Positions 1 to 6,935 of a stretch of 24,582 bases of DNA are shown piece after piece (position 1 is the first letter of the stretch; every line of letters starts with the position of its first letter). The DNA comes from a virus: IMG/VR virus record IMGVR_UViG_3300036886_000291, positions 1 through 24,582 of that record; one strand, 5' to 3'. The notes under the pieces were generated by a model. That model saw only the letters and a list, made by a program, of their open reading frames with translations. It had not been told where the DNA came from and made no database searches. The position numbers and the translations under genes are program-made.

Positions 1-1
1 C

Positions 2-553
2 TATTATCGGTATCCAGGTAGATTATATTATGCACCGAATGGCACAATGCTTACATTGGGCTATAAACAGCTTCATAAGCAGATTTATATTGATAATTTT
101 GGACAAATTCCGAAAGGATGTCATATCCATCATAAAGATTTTGACCATGACAACAATAGTCCCTCAAATCTTATTGCTCTCCCCGCACATGAACACGCGT
201 TACTTCATCTTAAACGAAATCACGCAAACCCAGAACAAAAAGCGAAATATTATAAGTGGCACAATTCTGAAGAAGGAAAAAAACAACTCAGAGCAAATGC
301 TTATAAAATGCAAAAAAACTCTCCAAAGCGAAAGCAAATATGCGAATATTGTAGAACAACTTTTACAACACAACATTCACAGCAGAAGTTTTGTGAAAAA
401 CATAAGAAATTTAAGGGGTATAAGAAAACAACTTGTGTTATTGATGGCATTTATTTTTGGCAAAAGAAAAATGGTTTGCGAACTACTCAAACCTGTTCAT
501 ATCGTTGCGGTTGGGAATTACGAAGACGCAATAGTTTACAGACTAACAGTTGA
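2..553 (+). CDS. HNH homing endonuclease, 5' end outside window
   Basis: The frame is open from the first bases, so the true start lies upstream; an internal ATG at 47 would cut into the domain. The HNH core is clear: HHKDFDHDNN followed by SNLIALPAHEHALLH gives the paired His, the Asn and the trailing His-x3-His of the HNH_3 type. Downstream is a zinc knuckle, CEYC...KFCEKH, and a second Cys pair with an Arg tail, CSYRCGWELRRR. Such proteins nick or cut DNA and spread their own gene or an associated intein. The last 25 or so codons overlap, in another frame, the intein/terminase ORF that starts at 471. Both overlapping reading frames carry family-like residues, so the overlap looks real and not a simple indel. 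It could instead be the endonuclease part of a contiguous intein broken by a frameshift. Confidence 0.85.
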   Translation, partial: YYRYPGRLYYAPNGTMLTLGYKQLHKQIYIDNFGQIPKGCHIHHKDFDHDNNSPSNLIALPAHEHALLHLKRNHANPEQKAKYYKWHNSEEGKKQLRANAYKMQKNSPKRKQICEYCRTTFTTQHSQQKFCEKHKKFKGYKKTTCVIDGIYFWQKKNGLRTTQTCSYRCGWELRRRNSLQTNS

Positions 554-758
554 AGAAGCACATCTTTATTATGCAAATGGAATCCTGGTTAGTAATACAC
601 AAGGTGAGGATCATAGTTACGATGCTTTGTCTTATATGCTTAAGGCTATTAGATGGGTTGACGCAAAGTTAGGTGGCGTTGAAAGAAAAGGCATGCTACA
701 ATCAAAAGTGGCTCATGTACAACCGGATCGTCCGATTCCACTGACGCAGTGGAACTGA
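471..758 (+). CDS. Intein C-terminal fragment fused to C-terminal end of terminase large subunit
   Basis: From the ATG at 471 the protein has 95 residues. Residues 1-42 match an intein C-terminal splicing half: a beta strand (PVHIVAV), block F (VYRLTVEEAHLYYANGILV) and a terminal Ser-Asn, followed by Thr as first extein residue (codon 597-599). Residues 43-95 begin TQGEDHSYDALSY, which resembles the conserved acidic Asp-Ala-Leu motif at the end of the TerL nuclease domain that cuts concatemeric DNA during packaging. A 42-residue half is the usual size of a split-intein IntC. The penultimate residue is Ser where His is typical. Upstream in this frame (30-470) I see no intein or terminase signature, only the shadow of the HNH gene. 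No Shine-Dalgarno is evident; an ATG at 444 is an alternative start. The IntN/TerL N-terminal gene would lie left of the window. Confidence 0.72.
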   Translation: MVCELLKPVHIVAVGNYEDAIVYRLTVEEAHLYYANGILVSNTQGEDHSYDALSYMLKAIRWVDAKLGGVERKGMLQSKVAHVQPDRPIPLTQWN

Positions 759-767
759 CATATATAT

Positions 768-947
768 ATGTGGCAACAGATTAAAGATTGGTGTTGGACA
801 GATAAGATAGAAACTGTACCTTTTACGCTTGAAGATACGGCAAAGGGTGTTGCCGATGCAATGGCTCATTATTGCGAAGTTTGTGATCGTGGCTTTACTA
901 CAGCTCATGGGTGTAAAAATCATAAGCGAATAAAGCATGGAGAATAA
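768..947 (+). CDS. C2H2 zinc-finger microprotein
   Basis: A 59-residue protein starting 9 nt after the terminase stop. Residues 36-57 read as a classical C2H2 finger: Cys-x2-Cys, a Phe four residues after the second Cys, then His-x4-His after a 12-residue gap (CEVC...FTTAHGCKNHKRIKH). The N-terminal 35 residues are Trp-rich and acidic. C2H2 fingers usually bind DNA or another protein; in a phage packaging cluster this could be a terminase or DNA accessory factor, but that is a guess. The start ATG follows a TATATAT run and has no Shine-Dalgarno. The next gene overlaps its end by 11 nt. Confidence 0.65.
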   Translation: MWQQIKDWCWTDKIETVPFTLEDTAKGVADAMAHYCEVCDRGFTTAHGCKNHKRIKHGE

Positions 948-1206
948 GAATAACGGGATAATTCCCATATCGGTATGGCTAACGCCCTCTACCCCCACAC
1001 TTCACTTCTGTATGATCTGTCGCTCAACTCTGCATATCAAACAGGAGGGTAAGCCTGATCAGATCATAGCCGGTATTGATGCTTCTAAGATGCAGGGCGG
1101 TATACGACCACTCCTTTTCCCTATTAAGGTGCGTTGCTTCGGCAGATCACAAATCCACGGTAATTGCCCCGCCTTATATATAATACAAGGGATAGTAGAG
1201 GAATAA
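937..1206 (+). CDS. Small zinc-ribbon-like protein, unknown function
   Basis: An 89-residue ORF overlapping the end of the zinc-finger gene. It has Cys25-x2-Cys28 (FCMICRS) and later Cys67 and Cys77 (HGNCPALYII), a layout compatible with a four-Cys zinc ribbon. Short zinc-ribbon proteins of this look occur beside packaging genes in many phages. No function can be assigned. There is no good ribosome-binding site; expression by coupling to the upstream gene is likely. It fills the gap between the zinc finger and the portal promoter. Confidence 0.5.
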   Translation: MENKNNGIIPISVWLTPSTPTLHFCMICRSTLHIKQEGKPDQIIAGIDASKMQGGIRPLLFPIKVRCFGRSQIHGNCPALYIIQGIVEE

Positions 1207-1212
1207 TATTTG

Positions 1213-1221
1213 TGATATGCT
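1213..1221 (+). promoter_or_regulatory. Extended -10 promoter of the portal gene
   Basis: TG-A-TATGCT lies 8 nt before the portal ATG at 1230. No -35 box is evident at the right distance. The spacing puts the transcription start at or next to the ATG, so the portal mRNA would be leaderless. This is one of the weaker examples of the pattern seen at 3607, 3818, 9859, 12126, 12375, 17392 and 20410. Confidence 0.45.
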
Positions 1222-1229
1222 AGTTTTAT

Positions 1230-3587
1230 ATGGACGAGCAAGTTGATTCGTATTTTGCCTCACAGGCGGTAAACCCGATTATCAGTAAGGATGAAGTCGA
1301 TATTTATCGTGATCCGCTTAATTTTGATTTAGACGATCTAACTTTCTTAGATTACGCTAAAAGACTAAAAAGAGAAGCTGATGAGTATTGGAATGACTCG
1401 GGACCTAAAGGCTATACACTCTCCTCAAGACGGGCGAAACTTGAGGCGTATTACTTCGGTCGGCAGGAGGGCGGAACAAAGAAGAAAAGATATTCCTCAA
1501 AAGCGCAGGATAACTTAGTTTGGGAGGCCAGCAGCTATCTTCGGGCAATGGCACTTTCACAACTGCCCGATATTACGGTTAAGCCGGGGCAAGACACGGA
1601 TGATAGCAAGAAAACCGCTGATGATATTAGTAAGATTGTAACCTCAGATATTCAGTCACGGGATAGAAAGCGTGTGTTAGGCCTGTCATTTAAACACCTG
1701 CCTGTTTATTTGACAGGAATTATTAAGCCATTCTGGAACCCACAGAAGGGAAAGTTTGGTGATTATGATTTCAAATCGGTCTTACCTGAGAATATAACCG
1801 CAGATTTCAGAGCAGCTTCAAATGACGTACGGGATATGGATTTTGTCTTTGAGACTTGTGAGAATACGGTTAAGGAGCTGGTGATGATGTTTCCTGAAAA
1901 AGAAAAGGATTTTTATACCGAGTTATACAAATGGGGAACGTTTAAGACAGAGGGAGGCAACGAGAATAATGAAAAGGGTATGAACACCAAGGTTAAGTAT
2001 GAGGAGGTATGGTTCAAGTGGTATGACCACCCTAAGGAGGAGAAGGATAAGAAGAAATGGGAGGAGATCATAGGTGTTGGCTGGTATTTCAACGGTTGCC
2101 TGTTTAGGAAAATCAAGCATCCTTATTGGGATTGGTCAGGTACACCTCAGACTTTCACTTATAAACTGCACGAGATTGATGAGGACACCTACAAGAAAGA
2201 GAAAACACCTGTTGAGTTAGATCAAGTAAAGCAGAGCATTATGACTAATCAGCCGATTGAGGGGGCACAAACTGAAAACATCTTTCATAATCATCTTGAT
2301 TACCCCGAGTTCCCTTATATTTTCTTAGGTATGGAGCAGTGGGGCAAGACACCACTGGACGAGACAAGCTGGATTGAGCAAAACCTAGCCATGCAGCAAA
2401 TTTATGATAAGCGTAATCAGCAGATTGATGAGACGATTGATAGGTCGCGAGGTAAGCACGTTTTCTCCTCAAGTGAGGGAATGACTAAAGACGATGTGTC
2501 AAATATGGACTTGTCAGATCCTAATCAGGATATCTTAGTCGATGGTGATGTGACTAAGGTGCATAACTTTATTCCCGGTGAGCAACCCTCTCCGGCTATG
2601 ATTCAGACTTCTTTGGATATCAGGGAGCGTATTTTTGATAAGGCGGGCATCCATCAGTCAACACGAGGACAGGTTAATAGCGATACGGCGGCTACTAATA
2701 ATCAGATAGCCAGGGAGGGTGATTTTACGCGTATGGATGATTTTGTGGATGACACCATCAACTATGCGTGTGAGAAGATGGCCAACTGGGAAATGCAGTT
2801 TATTAAGTTATTTTATACCGAGTATCACATGCGGCGAATCTTAGGACCGGATGGGAAATGGCTGGCAATTAAGCTACAAAGGGATCTATTAGATGATGGC
2901 ATGGAGGTAGTAATCTCAGCTTCAGGCTCAGATAAACTCAAGGCAGAGCAGCGAGCAATGGATATGGCTAAAATGAAGCTGATTGATCCGTTCAGGTTCT
3001 ACTCGGATGTTCACTCTTCAGATCCAAGAGGCAGGACAGTGGCTCTAATGAATTTTTTAATGAATCCGCAAATGTATTTATTGGATATTCAAAATGGCGG
3101 AGACGGACAGGGTAAGAACGGTTTGCAAGCAGCAGCGGGACAGGTTAACGGTGCGGCTAACCAAATGCAGGCAGGAGCGCAACAAGGCCAACAGCCTCAA
3201 CAAGGAGGGCAACAGGGAGATCCACAGGCTTTACAGGATATTATGATGATTGAACAGGGACAGATCCCGCCTCCTCCAACCCAGGTGAGCCCGGGGTATA
3301 TGCAAACTTTTACACAGTTCATGCACTCGCCTCAACTTGAGCAGCTAATGCAGCAGTTTGGCGGACAGTTTAAGCAGCAACTTCTAACATTCGCGCAGGC
3401 GGTAGCTCAGCTCGGACAAGCCGGAGGGCAACAAGCCGCTCCTGGACAGGCCGGGTTACCCGCTGCTCAACCACAGGGCGCAGCACAGTTTGGTGGAGGA
3501 GGCGGAAATAGTCCTGTCGGTCCGTTATCACAAAACCCCAGTCCCCAGAATACTTCTAAAATATCAGCTATTGCGGGACGTCGTTAG
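1230..3587 (+). CDS. Portal protein
   Basis: A 785-residue protein in the canonical place, between the terminase and the scaffold/capsid genes. Portals form the dodecameric ring at one capsid vertex through which DNA enters and leaves, and dock the terminase and the tail. The N-terminal and middle parts look like large podoviral portals: a helical start, then a segment around residues 185-235 (LPENITADFRAASNDVRD, then a TVKELVMMFPEK helix) typical of the portal wing, and a long helical region at about 380-560. From about residue 620 to the end it is disordered, rich in Gln, Gly and Pro with long Gln runs, and probably carries a flexible internal barrel or tail. Translation probably starts from a leaderless mRNA. 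The call rests on family resemblance, size and gene order. Confidence 0.85.
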   Translation: MDEQVDSYFASQAVNPIISKDEVDIYRDPLNFDLDDLTFLDYAKRLKREADEYWNDSGPKGYTLSSRRAKLEAYYFGRQEGGTKKKRYSSKAQDNLVWEASSYLRAMALSQLPDITVKPGQDTDDSKKTADDISKIVTSDIQSRDRKRVLGLSFKHLPVYLTGIIKPFWNPQKGKFGDYDFKSVLPENITADFRAASNDVRDMDFVFETCENTVKELVMMFPEKEKDFYTELYKWGTFKTEGGNENNEKGMNTKVKYEEVWFKWYDHPKEEKDKKKWEEIIGVGWYFNGCLFRKIKHPYWDWSGTPQTFTYKLHEIDEDTYKKEKTPVELDQVKQSIMTNQPIEGAQTENIFHNHLDYPEFPYIFLGMEQWGKTPLDETSWIEQNLAMQQIYDKRNQQIDETIDRSRGKHVFSSSEGMTKDDVSNMDLSDPNQDILVDGDVTKVHNFIPGEQPSPAMIQTSLDIRERIFDKAGIHQSTRGQVNSDTAATNNQIAREGDFTRMDDFVDDTINYACEKMANWEMQFIKLFYTEYHMRRILGPDGKWLAIKLQRDLLDDGMEVVISASGSDKLKAEQRAMDMAKMKLIDPFRFYSDVHSSDPRGRTVALMNFLMNPQMYLLDIQNGGDGQGKNGLQAAAGQVNGAANQMQAGAQQGQQPQQGGQQGDPQALQDIMMIEQGQIPPPPTQVSPGYMQTFTQFMHSPQLEQLMQQFGGQFKQQLLTFAQAVAQLGQAGGQQAAPGQAGLPAAQPQGAAQFGGGGGNSPVGPLSQNPSPQNTSKISAIAGRR

Positions 3588-3606
3588 ATTTGTTACAACT
3601 ATAGAT
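3571..3606 (+). promoter_or_regulatory. Sigma70-type promoter, leaderless start
   Basis: TTGCGG (3571-3576), a 17-nt spacer and an extended -10 TG-T-TACAAC (hexamer 3594-3599), then 7 nt to the ATG at 3607. The -35 box lies in the last codons of the portal gene. The predicted start site is at the ATG. Confidence 0.6.
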
Positions 3607-3795
3607 ATGCCGGCAAAATCAAAAGCTCAAGAAAGATTTATGGCAGCTATTGCTCACGGAAACCTGAAGAAAAAAGGTTTGTCTAAAGAGACGGCAGAGG
3701 ATTTTGTGGGATCAACCAAGGGATTGCCTGAGCATAAGAAGCCCTTGAAGAGTAAGATTAAGGAAAATATCAAGAAGAAAGTTGACAAAGAGTAA
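3607..3795 (+). CDS. Small basic DUF3008-like phage protein
   Basis: A 62-residue, Lys-rich protein. MPAKSKAQERFM, then a short loop, SKETAEDFV and TKGLPEH are the hallmarks of the short DUF3008-type phage proteins often found beside portal or terminase genes. Their function is unknown. The start at 3607 is chosen because the family pattern begins exactly there and a promoter ends 7 nt upstream; the frame is open further upstream (from 3490) but that part only shadows the portal. The last codons (VDK) hold the TTGACA box of the next promoter. Confidence 0.75.
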   Translation: MPAKSKAQERFMAAIAHGNLKKKGLSKETAEDFVGSTKGLPEHKKPLKSKIKENIKKKVDKE

Positions 3796-3811
3796 TTGTA
3801 TTGTATACACT
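3782..3811 (+). promoter_or_regulatory. Sigma70 promoter for scaffold gene, leaderless
   Basis: A perfect TTGACA (3782-3787), an 18-nt spacer and TACACT (3806-3811), then exactly 6 nt to the ATG at 3818. The -35 box is embedded in the final codons of the preceding gene. Confidence 0.75.
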
Positions 3812-3817
3812 TAATTT

Positions 3818-4717
3818 ATGGCCGATGATAAACAGCTAATTGCTGATGACTCCAAAGACAAAGCCCCTGAGATTAATTATCAACGAGATGTACACAATCC
3901 TGATTTGTCAGATATTGCCGCAGAATGGGAAGATACAGCCACGAAAACAACAGATAGCGCAAAGCCTGCTGAAGAGTTATCCCCAAAGAAAGAAGAAAAA
4001 CCTACAGAACCCGTAAAGCCTGTAGAGGCAGTAAAACTCCCCGAGGAACCCGTTAAACCTGTTATTGATGAGGAAAAGTTGACGGATAACATTACAAACA
4101 AGTTATTGGAGAAGCTAACACCTGAGGATGCAACCAAACAGGAGAAGAAAGATCTTAAGACGAAGCTTAGTGATTTAGAGGCAAAAGCTAAGGAGGAAGG
4201 GCGCGAGTTGACTTACACCGATGCTTTAGAGTTTCTAAGCAAAGAAACTAAAGAGTCGGTTAAGGAAGAGTTGAAAGAGGAAGTTAAGAAAGAAGTCTTA
4301 TCTGATTTGCAAAAGGAAGTGGACACCGAGGATGCCAAGACCAGGGAGCAACAGGCAGCACAGTTGAAACAACAAGAGACATTTACTAAGGAATGGGATC
4401 GCCAACTGGCCAGACTGGAAGAGGGAGGACAATTGCCCAAACCTACCGATATGAAGGATCCTAATGACCCGCGTGTTAAAGAAGAATTGGCGTTATTTAT
4501 TCAGATGCGGGATTATAATCTTAAACATACTGAGGCACCAATTCTTAATGTTGTAGAGTTTTATCATACAGCGTTTAAGTCGCCGACTAGCAAACCGCCA
4601 GGTGCTGATGCGCCTGTAAACGGAGCCAGAAGATCAGTGCAACCGACAGATGATAAGGATTTTACTTATCAATCCATGCACAATTCGAGCCTAGAGGAGC
4701 TGGCGGGAGCAAATTAA
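3818..4717 (+). CDS. Capsid scaffolding protein
   Basis: A 299-residue, highly charged protein directly upstream of the major capsid gene. The first 100 or so residues are disordered and rich in Glu, Lys and Pro (repeated KPVE/EPVKP). Residues about 100-205 are predicted as long helix/coiled coil (Lys/Glu heptads such as SVKEELKEEVKKEVLSDL). The C-terminus is a compact region with YNLKHTEAP and a basic-to-acidic tail. This is the usual make-up of phage scaffolds, which template the HK97-fold shell and are then expelled. No protease signature is visible. The role is inferred from position and composition. Confidence 0.72.
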   Translation: MADDKQLIADDSKDKAPEINYQRDVHNPDLSDIAAEWEDTATKTTDSAKPAEELSPKKEEKPTEPVKPVEAVKLPEEPVKPVIDEEKLTDNITNKLLEKLTPEDATKQEKKDLKTKLSDLEAKAKEEGRELTYTDALEFLSKETKESVKEELKEEVKKEVLSDLQKEVDTEDAKTREQQAAQLKQQETFTKEWDRQLARLEEGGQLPKPTDMKDPNDPRVKEELALFIQMRDYNLKHTEAPILNVVEFYHTAFKSPTSKPPGADAPVNGARRSVQPTDDKDFTYQSMHNSSLEELAGAN

Positions 4718-4726
4718 TTTTGCCTC

Positions 4727-4755
4727 TTGACAGGGGTTTAGTTATCTAATAACAT
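4727..4755 (+). promoter_or_regulatory. Strong promoter for major capsid gene
   Basis: A perfect TTGACA (4727-4732), a 17-nt spacer and TAACAT (4750-4755). The expected start is near 4762, which gives a leader of about 53 nt before the capsid ATG at 4815. This differs from most other promoters here, which leave no leader. Confidence 0.75.
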
Positions 4756-4765
4756 AATTATATTG

Positions 4766-4805
4766 ACAGCATATAGCTGATGAAAACTCTCTTAACTGAG
4801 AGACA
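4766..4805 (+). promoter_or_regulatory. 5' leader element and hairpin of capsid mRNA
   Basis: The leader starts with an 18-nt element (4766-4783, ending CTGATGA) that recurs with 15 of 18 identities at 8416-8433, at the same distance from the other long-leader promoter. It is followed by a CTCTC/GAGAG stem with a TTAACT loop (4789-4804), placed just before the translation start region. An ATG at 4780 opens a short out-of-frame ORF across the capsid start. The element may stabilise the mRNA or tune initiation; the function is inferred. Confidence 0.5.
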
Positions 4806-4814
4806 ATCAACTAT

Positions 4815-5921
4815 ATGGCATACGACGGAATACAATTTGGCAATAGAGTAGATAATCTAACTTACAATAAGATCAACGCTAAGGTTGTTGATACAGTCCT
4901 CAACTCTCGTACTTATGCTTCCCGACTTTTAGGAATGGGTAAACCATTCTCAGGCAAAACAATGGACTGGCCTGTCAAAGTGATTGCCAGTAACCAAGGA
5001 GAGTTTTTCACAGGTTTAGAAACACTTGCCTCTTCAGCATCGAACACCACAGTTGCCCTCTCATTCGCACATACAGGATTCCACCAACCGGCAGTTAGCA
5101 TTATGCTTGAGAGCTTTGCTAATAGTGGTGAGCAACAGGCTATTGATTTGGATGTGTTCAAACTGGAAGAGGCAATTGCCGAGGCAATCCAAACATGGGG
5201 TGTGGCAATTTACGGAACAGGTGTAAACTCTCAGCCTTTAGGTCTTGAAGCAATTGTTGATGATGGAACAAATAACGCCACTATCGGCGGACAATCACGA
5301 ACTACCTATACCGTACTTAAAGCAACGGTTAATGCTTTTGGTAGTGGTATCCTCTCACTTAGTAATCTCTCCACTCTTTATGATACGATTATCGCAGCCG
5401 GCTTGGAATCGGAAGAGCCCAATGTCCATTTGACTACAAAGACTGTTTTCTCTCTCTATGAGCAGCTATTAGCTCCTCAAGTTCGGGCTGATTATCAATA
5501 CGGTGGTTCAGTTGTCTTACCTCTTAGGGGCACTGAAGTAGTCAGACGCTCAGATCTTGGAGGACAAACTGGTTTCACCGTCTTAGCTTATCGTGCACGA
5601 CCTCTGTTAAGAGATGATGCAGCACCTAGTGGAAAGTGGTATATGCTTAATGAAAGATATTTTGGCTGGAGAGGTCGAACGACTATCCCTACTAAGTATA
5701 ATCAGATCTTACAGAAAGTGGATCTTGGCCGAAATAGTACCCTAGACGGTACGGCAGCCAGTCCTGATTATGCACCTCCATCCAGTGTGGGATGGTTCCA
5801 TCAACCCTACTTGCCTATTCCACAGCAAGCAGGACAGATAGCACGTTTCTATGCAATAGGACAAGTTTGCGGATGGCAGTTTAGACGACAAGGGAAAGGA
5901 ACCGGTATAACAACCGTTTAA
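4815..5921 (+). CDS. Major capsid protein (HK97 fold)
   Basis: A 368-residue protein right after the scaffold, with its own strong promoter and a structured leader. The N-arm (VDTVLNSRTYASRLLG) is followed by a strand-rich E-loop-like segment (KTMDWPVKV, QGEFFTGLETL), a long spine-helix-like stretch (DLDVFKLEEAIAEAIQTWG) and an A-domain-like region with VHLTTKTVFSLYEQLL. These features fit the HK97-type shell protein. There is no N-terminal delta domain of the cleaved type, consistent with a separate scaffold gene. Expression is expected to be the highest in the window. Confidence 0.85.
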   Translation: MAYDGIQFGNRVDNLTYNKINAKVVDTVLNSRTYASRLLGMGKPFSGKTMDWPVKVIASNQGEFFTGLETLASSASNTTVALSFAHTGFHQPAVSIMLESFANSGEQQAIDLDVFKLEEAIAEAIQTWGVAIYGTGVNSQPLGLEAIVDDGTNNATIGGQSRTTYTVLKATVNAFGSGILSLSNLSTLYDTIIAAGLESEEPNVHLTTKTVFSLYEQLLAPQVRADYQYGGSVVLPLRGTEVVRRSDLGGQTGFTVLAYRARPLLRDDAAPSGKWYMLNERYFGWRGRTTIPTKYNQILQKVDLGRNSTLDGTAASPDYAPPSSVGWFHQPYLPIPQQAGQIARFYAIGQVCGWQFRRQGKGTGITTV

Positions 5922-5924
5922 CAT

Positions 5925-6668
5925 ATGGCTAGAATAACAGGTCCATCAACATTATCAACAATAGATTTATACGCATCAACTACGACTCAACCGGGTCCAT
6001 TGTATGTAGGTCAAAAAATGGATGCGGCAGGTAAGGCTTTCAGATTTGCCTTAGCAGGGGCGTCAGCCTTAGTAGCGGGCAATTTACTTCAGGAAGCAGC
6101 TGAAAATACAACTTATGAGAATATGGTTATCGGTACTGCCGGAGCAGTAGGAGACACGTATCTTCAGGTTACAAATGGTACTGCCACTATTACCTCTCAA
6201 CAGTTTGAAGGCGGAACAGTCGGTGTCTATACGGCAGGAACAGTAGCGGTTGGCGATGAATATGTAATAACCTCTGTTACGGGAACGCTGACAACGGGTG
6301 GAGCATTGAAAGTCTGGCTTGATCGACCACTGCGCTATGCGGTAACAACCGGCGCAACGGTTAACATGAAACCAAATCCATGGGCGGGTGTTATCCAAGC
6401 ACCGGGAACTACTCAAACAGGTATGGCAGTTGGAGTCGCGATCTATGCAATCCCTGCTAATGCCTACGGATGGATACAGACACATGGAGAGTGCACGGTC
6501 TTATCTGACGGATCAACCTTCGCGGTAGGATCGGATGTCGGTACACCATCAGGAACAGCCGGATGTGTAACAGTTTTTGCAGCAGGTACGACACATCAAA
6601 GAGTAGGAGTTGTACGACAAGCTGCGGCAAGTGGACATGGAATTGCAATGTTCTTGCAAATTGACTAG
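5925..6668 (+). CDS. Capsid decoration / head stabilisation protein
   Basis: A 247-residue beta-rich protein of low charge starting 3 nt after the capsid stop. It is rich in Gly, Ala, Thr and Val and contains alternating strand motifs (VGDTYLQVTNGTATI, VGDEYVITSVTGTL, VNMKPNPWAGVI, RVGVVRQAAASGHGIAMFL). Proteins of this kind after the capsid gene are usually outer-surface cement or decoration proteins. There is no Shine-Dalgarno; the tight spacing suggests translational coupling to the capsid gene. The gene is followed by a rho-independent terminator. The exact family is not recognised. Confidence 0.6.
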   Translation: MARITGPSTLSTIDLYASTTTQPGPLYVGQKMDAAGKAFRFALAGASALVAGNLLQEAAENTTYENMVIGTAGAVGDTYLQVTNGTATITSQQFEGGTVGVYTAGTVAVGDEYVITSVTGTLTTGGALKVWLDRPLRYAVTTGATVNMKPNPWAGVIQAPGTTQTGMAVGVAIYAIPANAYGWIQTHGECTVLSDGSTFAVGSDVGTPSGTAGCVTVFAAGTTHQRVGVVRQAAASGHGIAMFLQID

Positions 6669-6690
6669 AGGAGTGTGTTTAGAGGATTTT

Positions 6691-6727
6691 GCCTCGTCCG
6701 CTAAGAATGGCGAGATGAGGCTTTTTT
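6691..6727 (+). terminator. Rho-independent terminator after capsid operon
   Basis: GCCTCGTC (6691-6698) pairs with GATGAGGC (6714-6721) with one G-U pair; the inner arm CGC/GCG extends the stem. It is followed directly by TTTTTT (6722-6727). The next start codon is only 6 nt further, with no visible promoter between. Confidence 0.85.
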
Positions 6728-6733
6728 AATAAT

Positions 6734-6931
6734 ATGGGAGTATTTACACATAAAGAAGAAGAGAAAGTTGAAACACCTTCTGAAGAGGTAAAAAAAGAAG
6801 AAGTGAAGCCTGAGACAGTTGCTGTTAATGCAGATCCTAGAGCTATGTATAATTGTTCTGATTGTAACGGTTTTGGTTTGAAAGATCAGTATACATTGTG
6901 TCCGAAGTGTGGGGGCACAGGAAAGATTTAA
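6734..6931 (+). CDS. DnaJ-type zinc-knuckle microprotein
   Basis: A 65-residue protein. Residues 5-35 are an acidic/lysine-rich disordered linker (KEEEKVETPSEEVKKEEVK). Residues 41-63 hold two CxxCxGxG motifs, CSDCNGFG and CPKCGGTG, like one zinc site of the DnaJ/Hsp40 central domain. No J domain is present, so it is not a co-chaperone by itself; it may bind zinc and a protein partner during head assembly. It starts 6 nt after the U-tract of the upstream terminator and has no Shine-Dalgarno, so read-through or a promoter I cannot see must feed it. The next gene starts 4 nt after its stop. Confidence 0.7.
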   Translation: MGVFTHKEEEKVETPSEEVKKEEVKPETVAVNADPRAMYNCSDCNGFGLKDQYTLCPKCGGTGKI

Positions 6932-6935
6932 TAAT

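Noticed and set aside
30-470. Upstream part of the open frame that leads into the intein/terminase fragment.
   Set aside because: It shows no intein or terminase motifs and mirrors the HNH gene in another frame, so translation is placed at 471.
702-998. Minus-strand open frame across the zinc-finger gene.
   Set aside because: Shadow of the coding frame at 768-947; no motif and no start signal.
4776-4804. CTGATGA followed by a hairpin resembles the core of a hammerhead ribozyme (also at 8427-8433).
   Set aside because: The required GAAA after stem II and a matching third stem with a cleavage site are missing in both copies.
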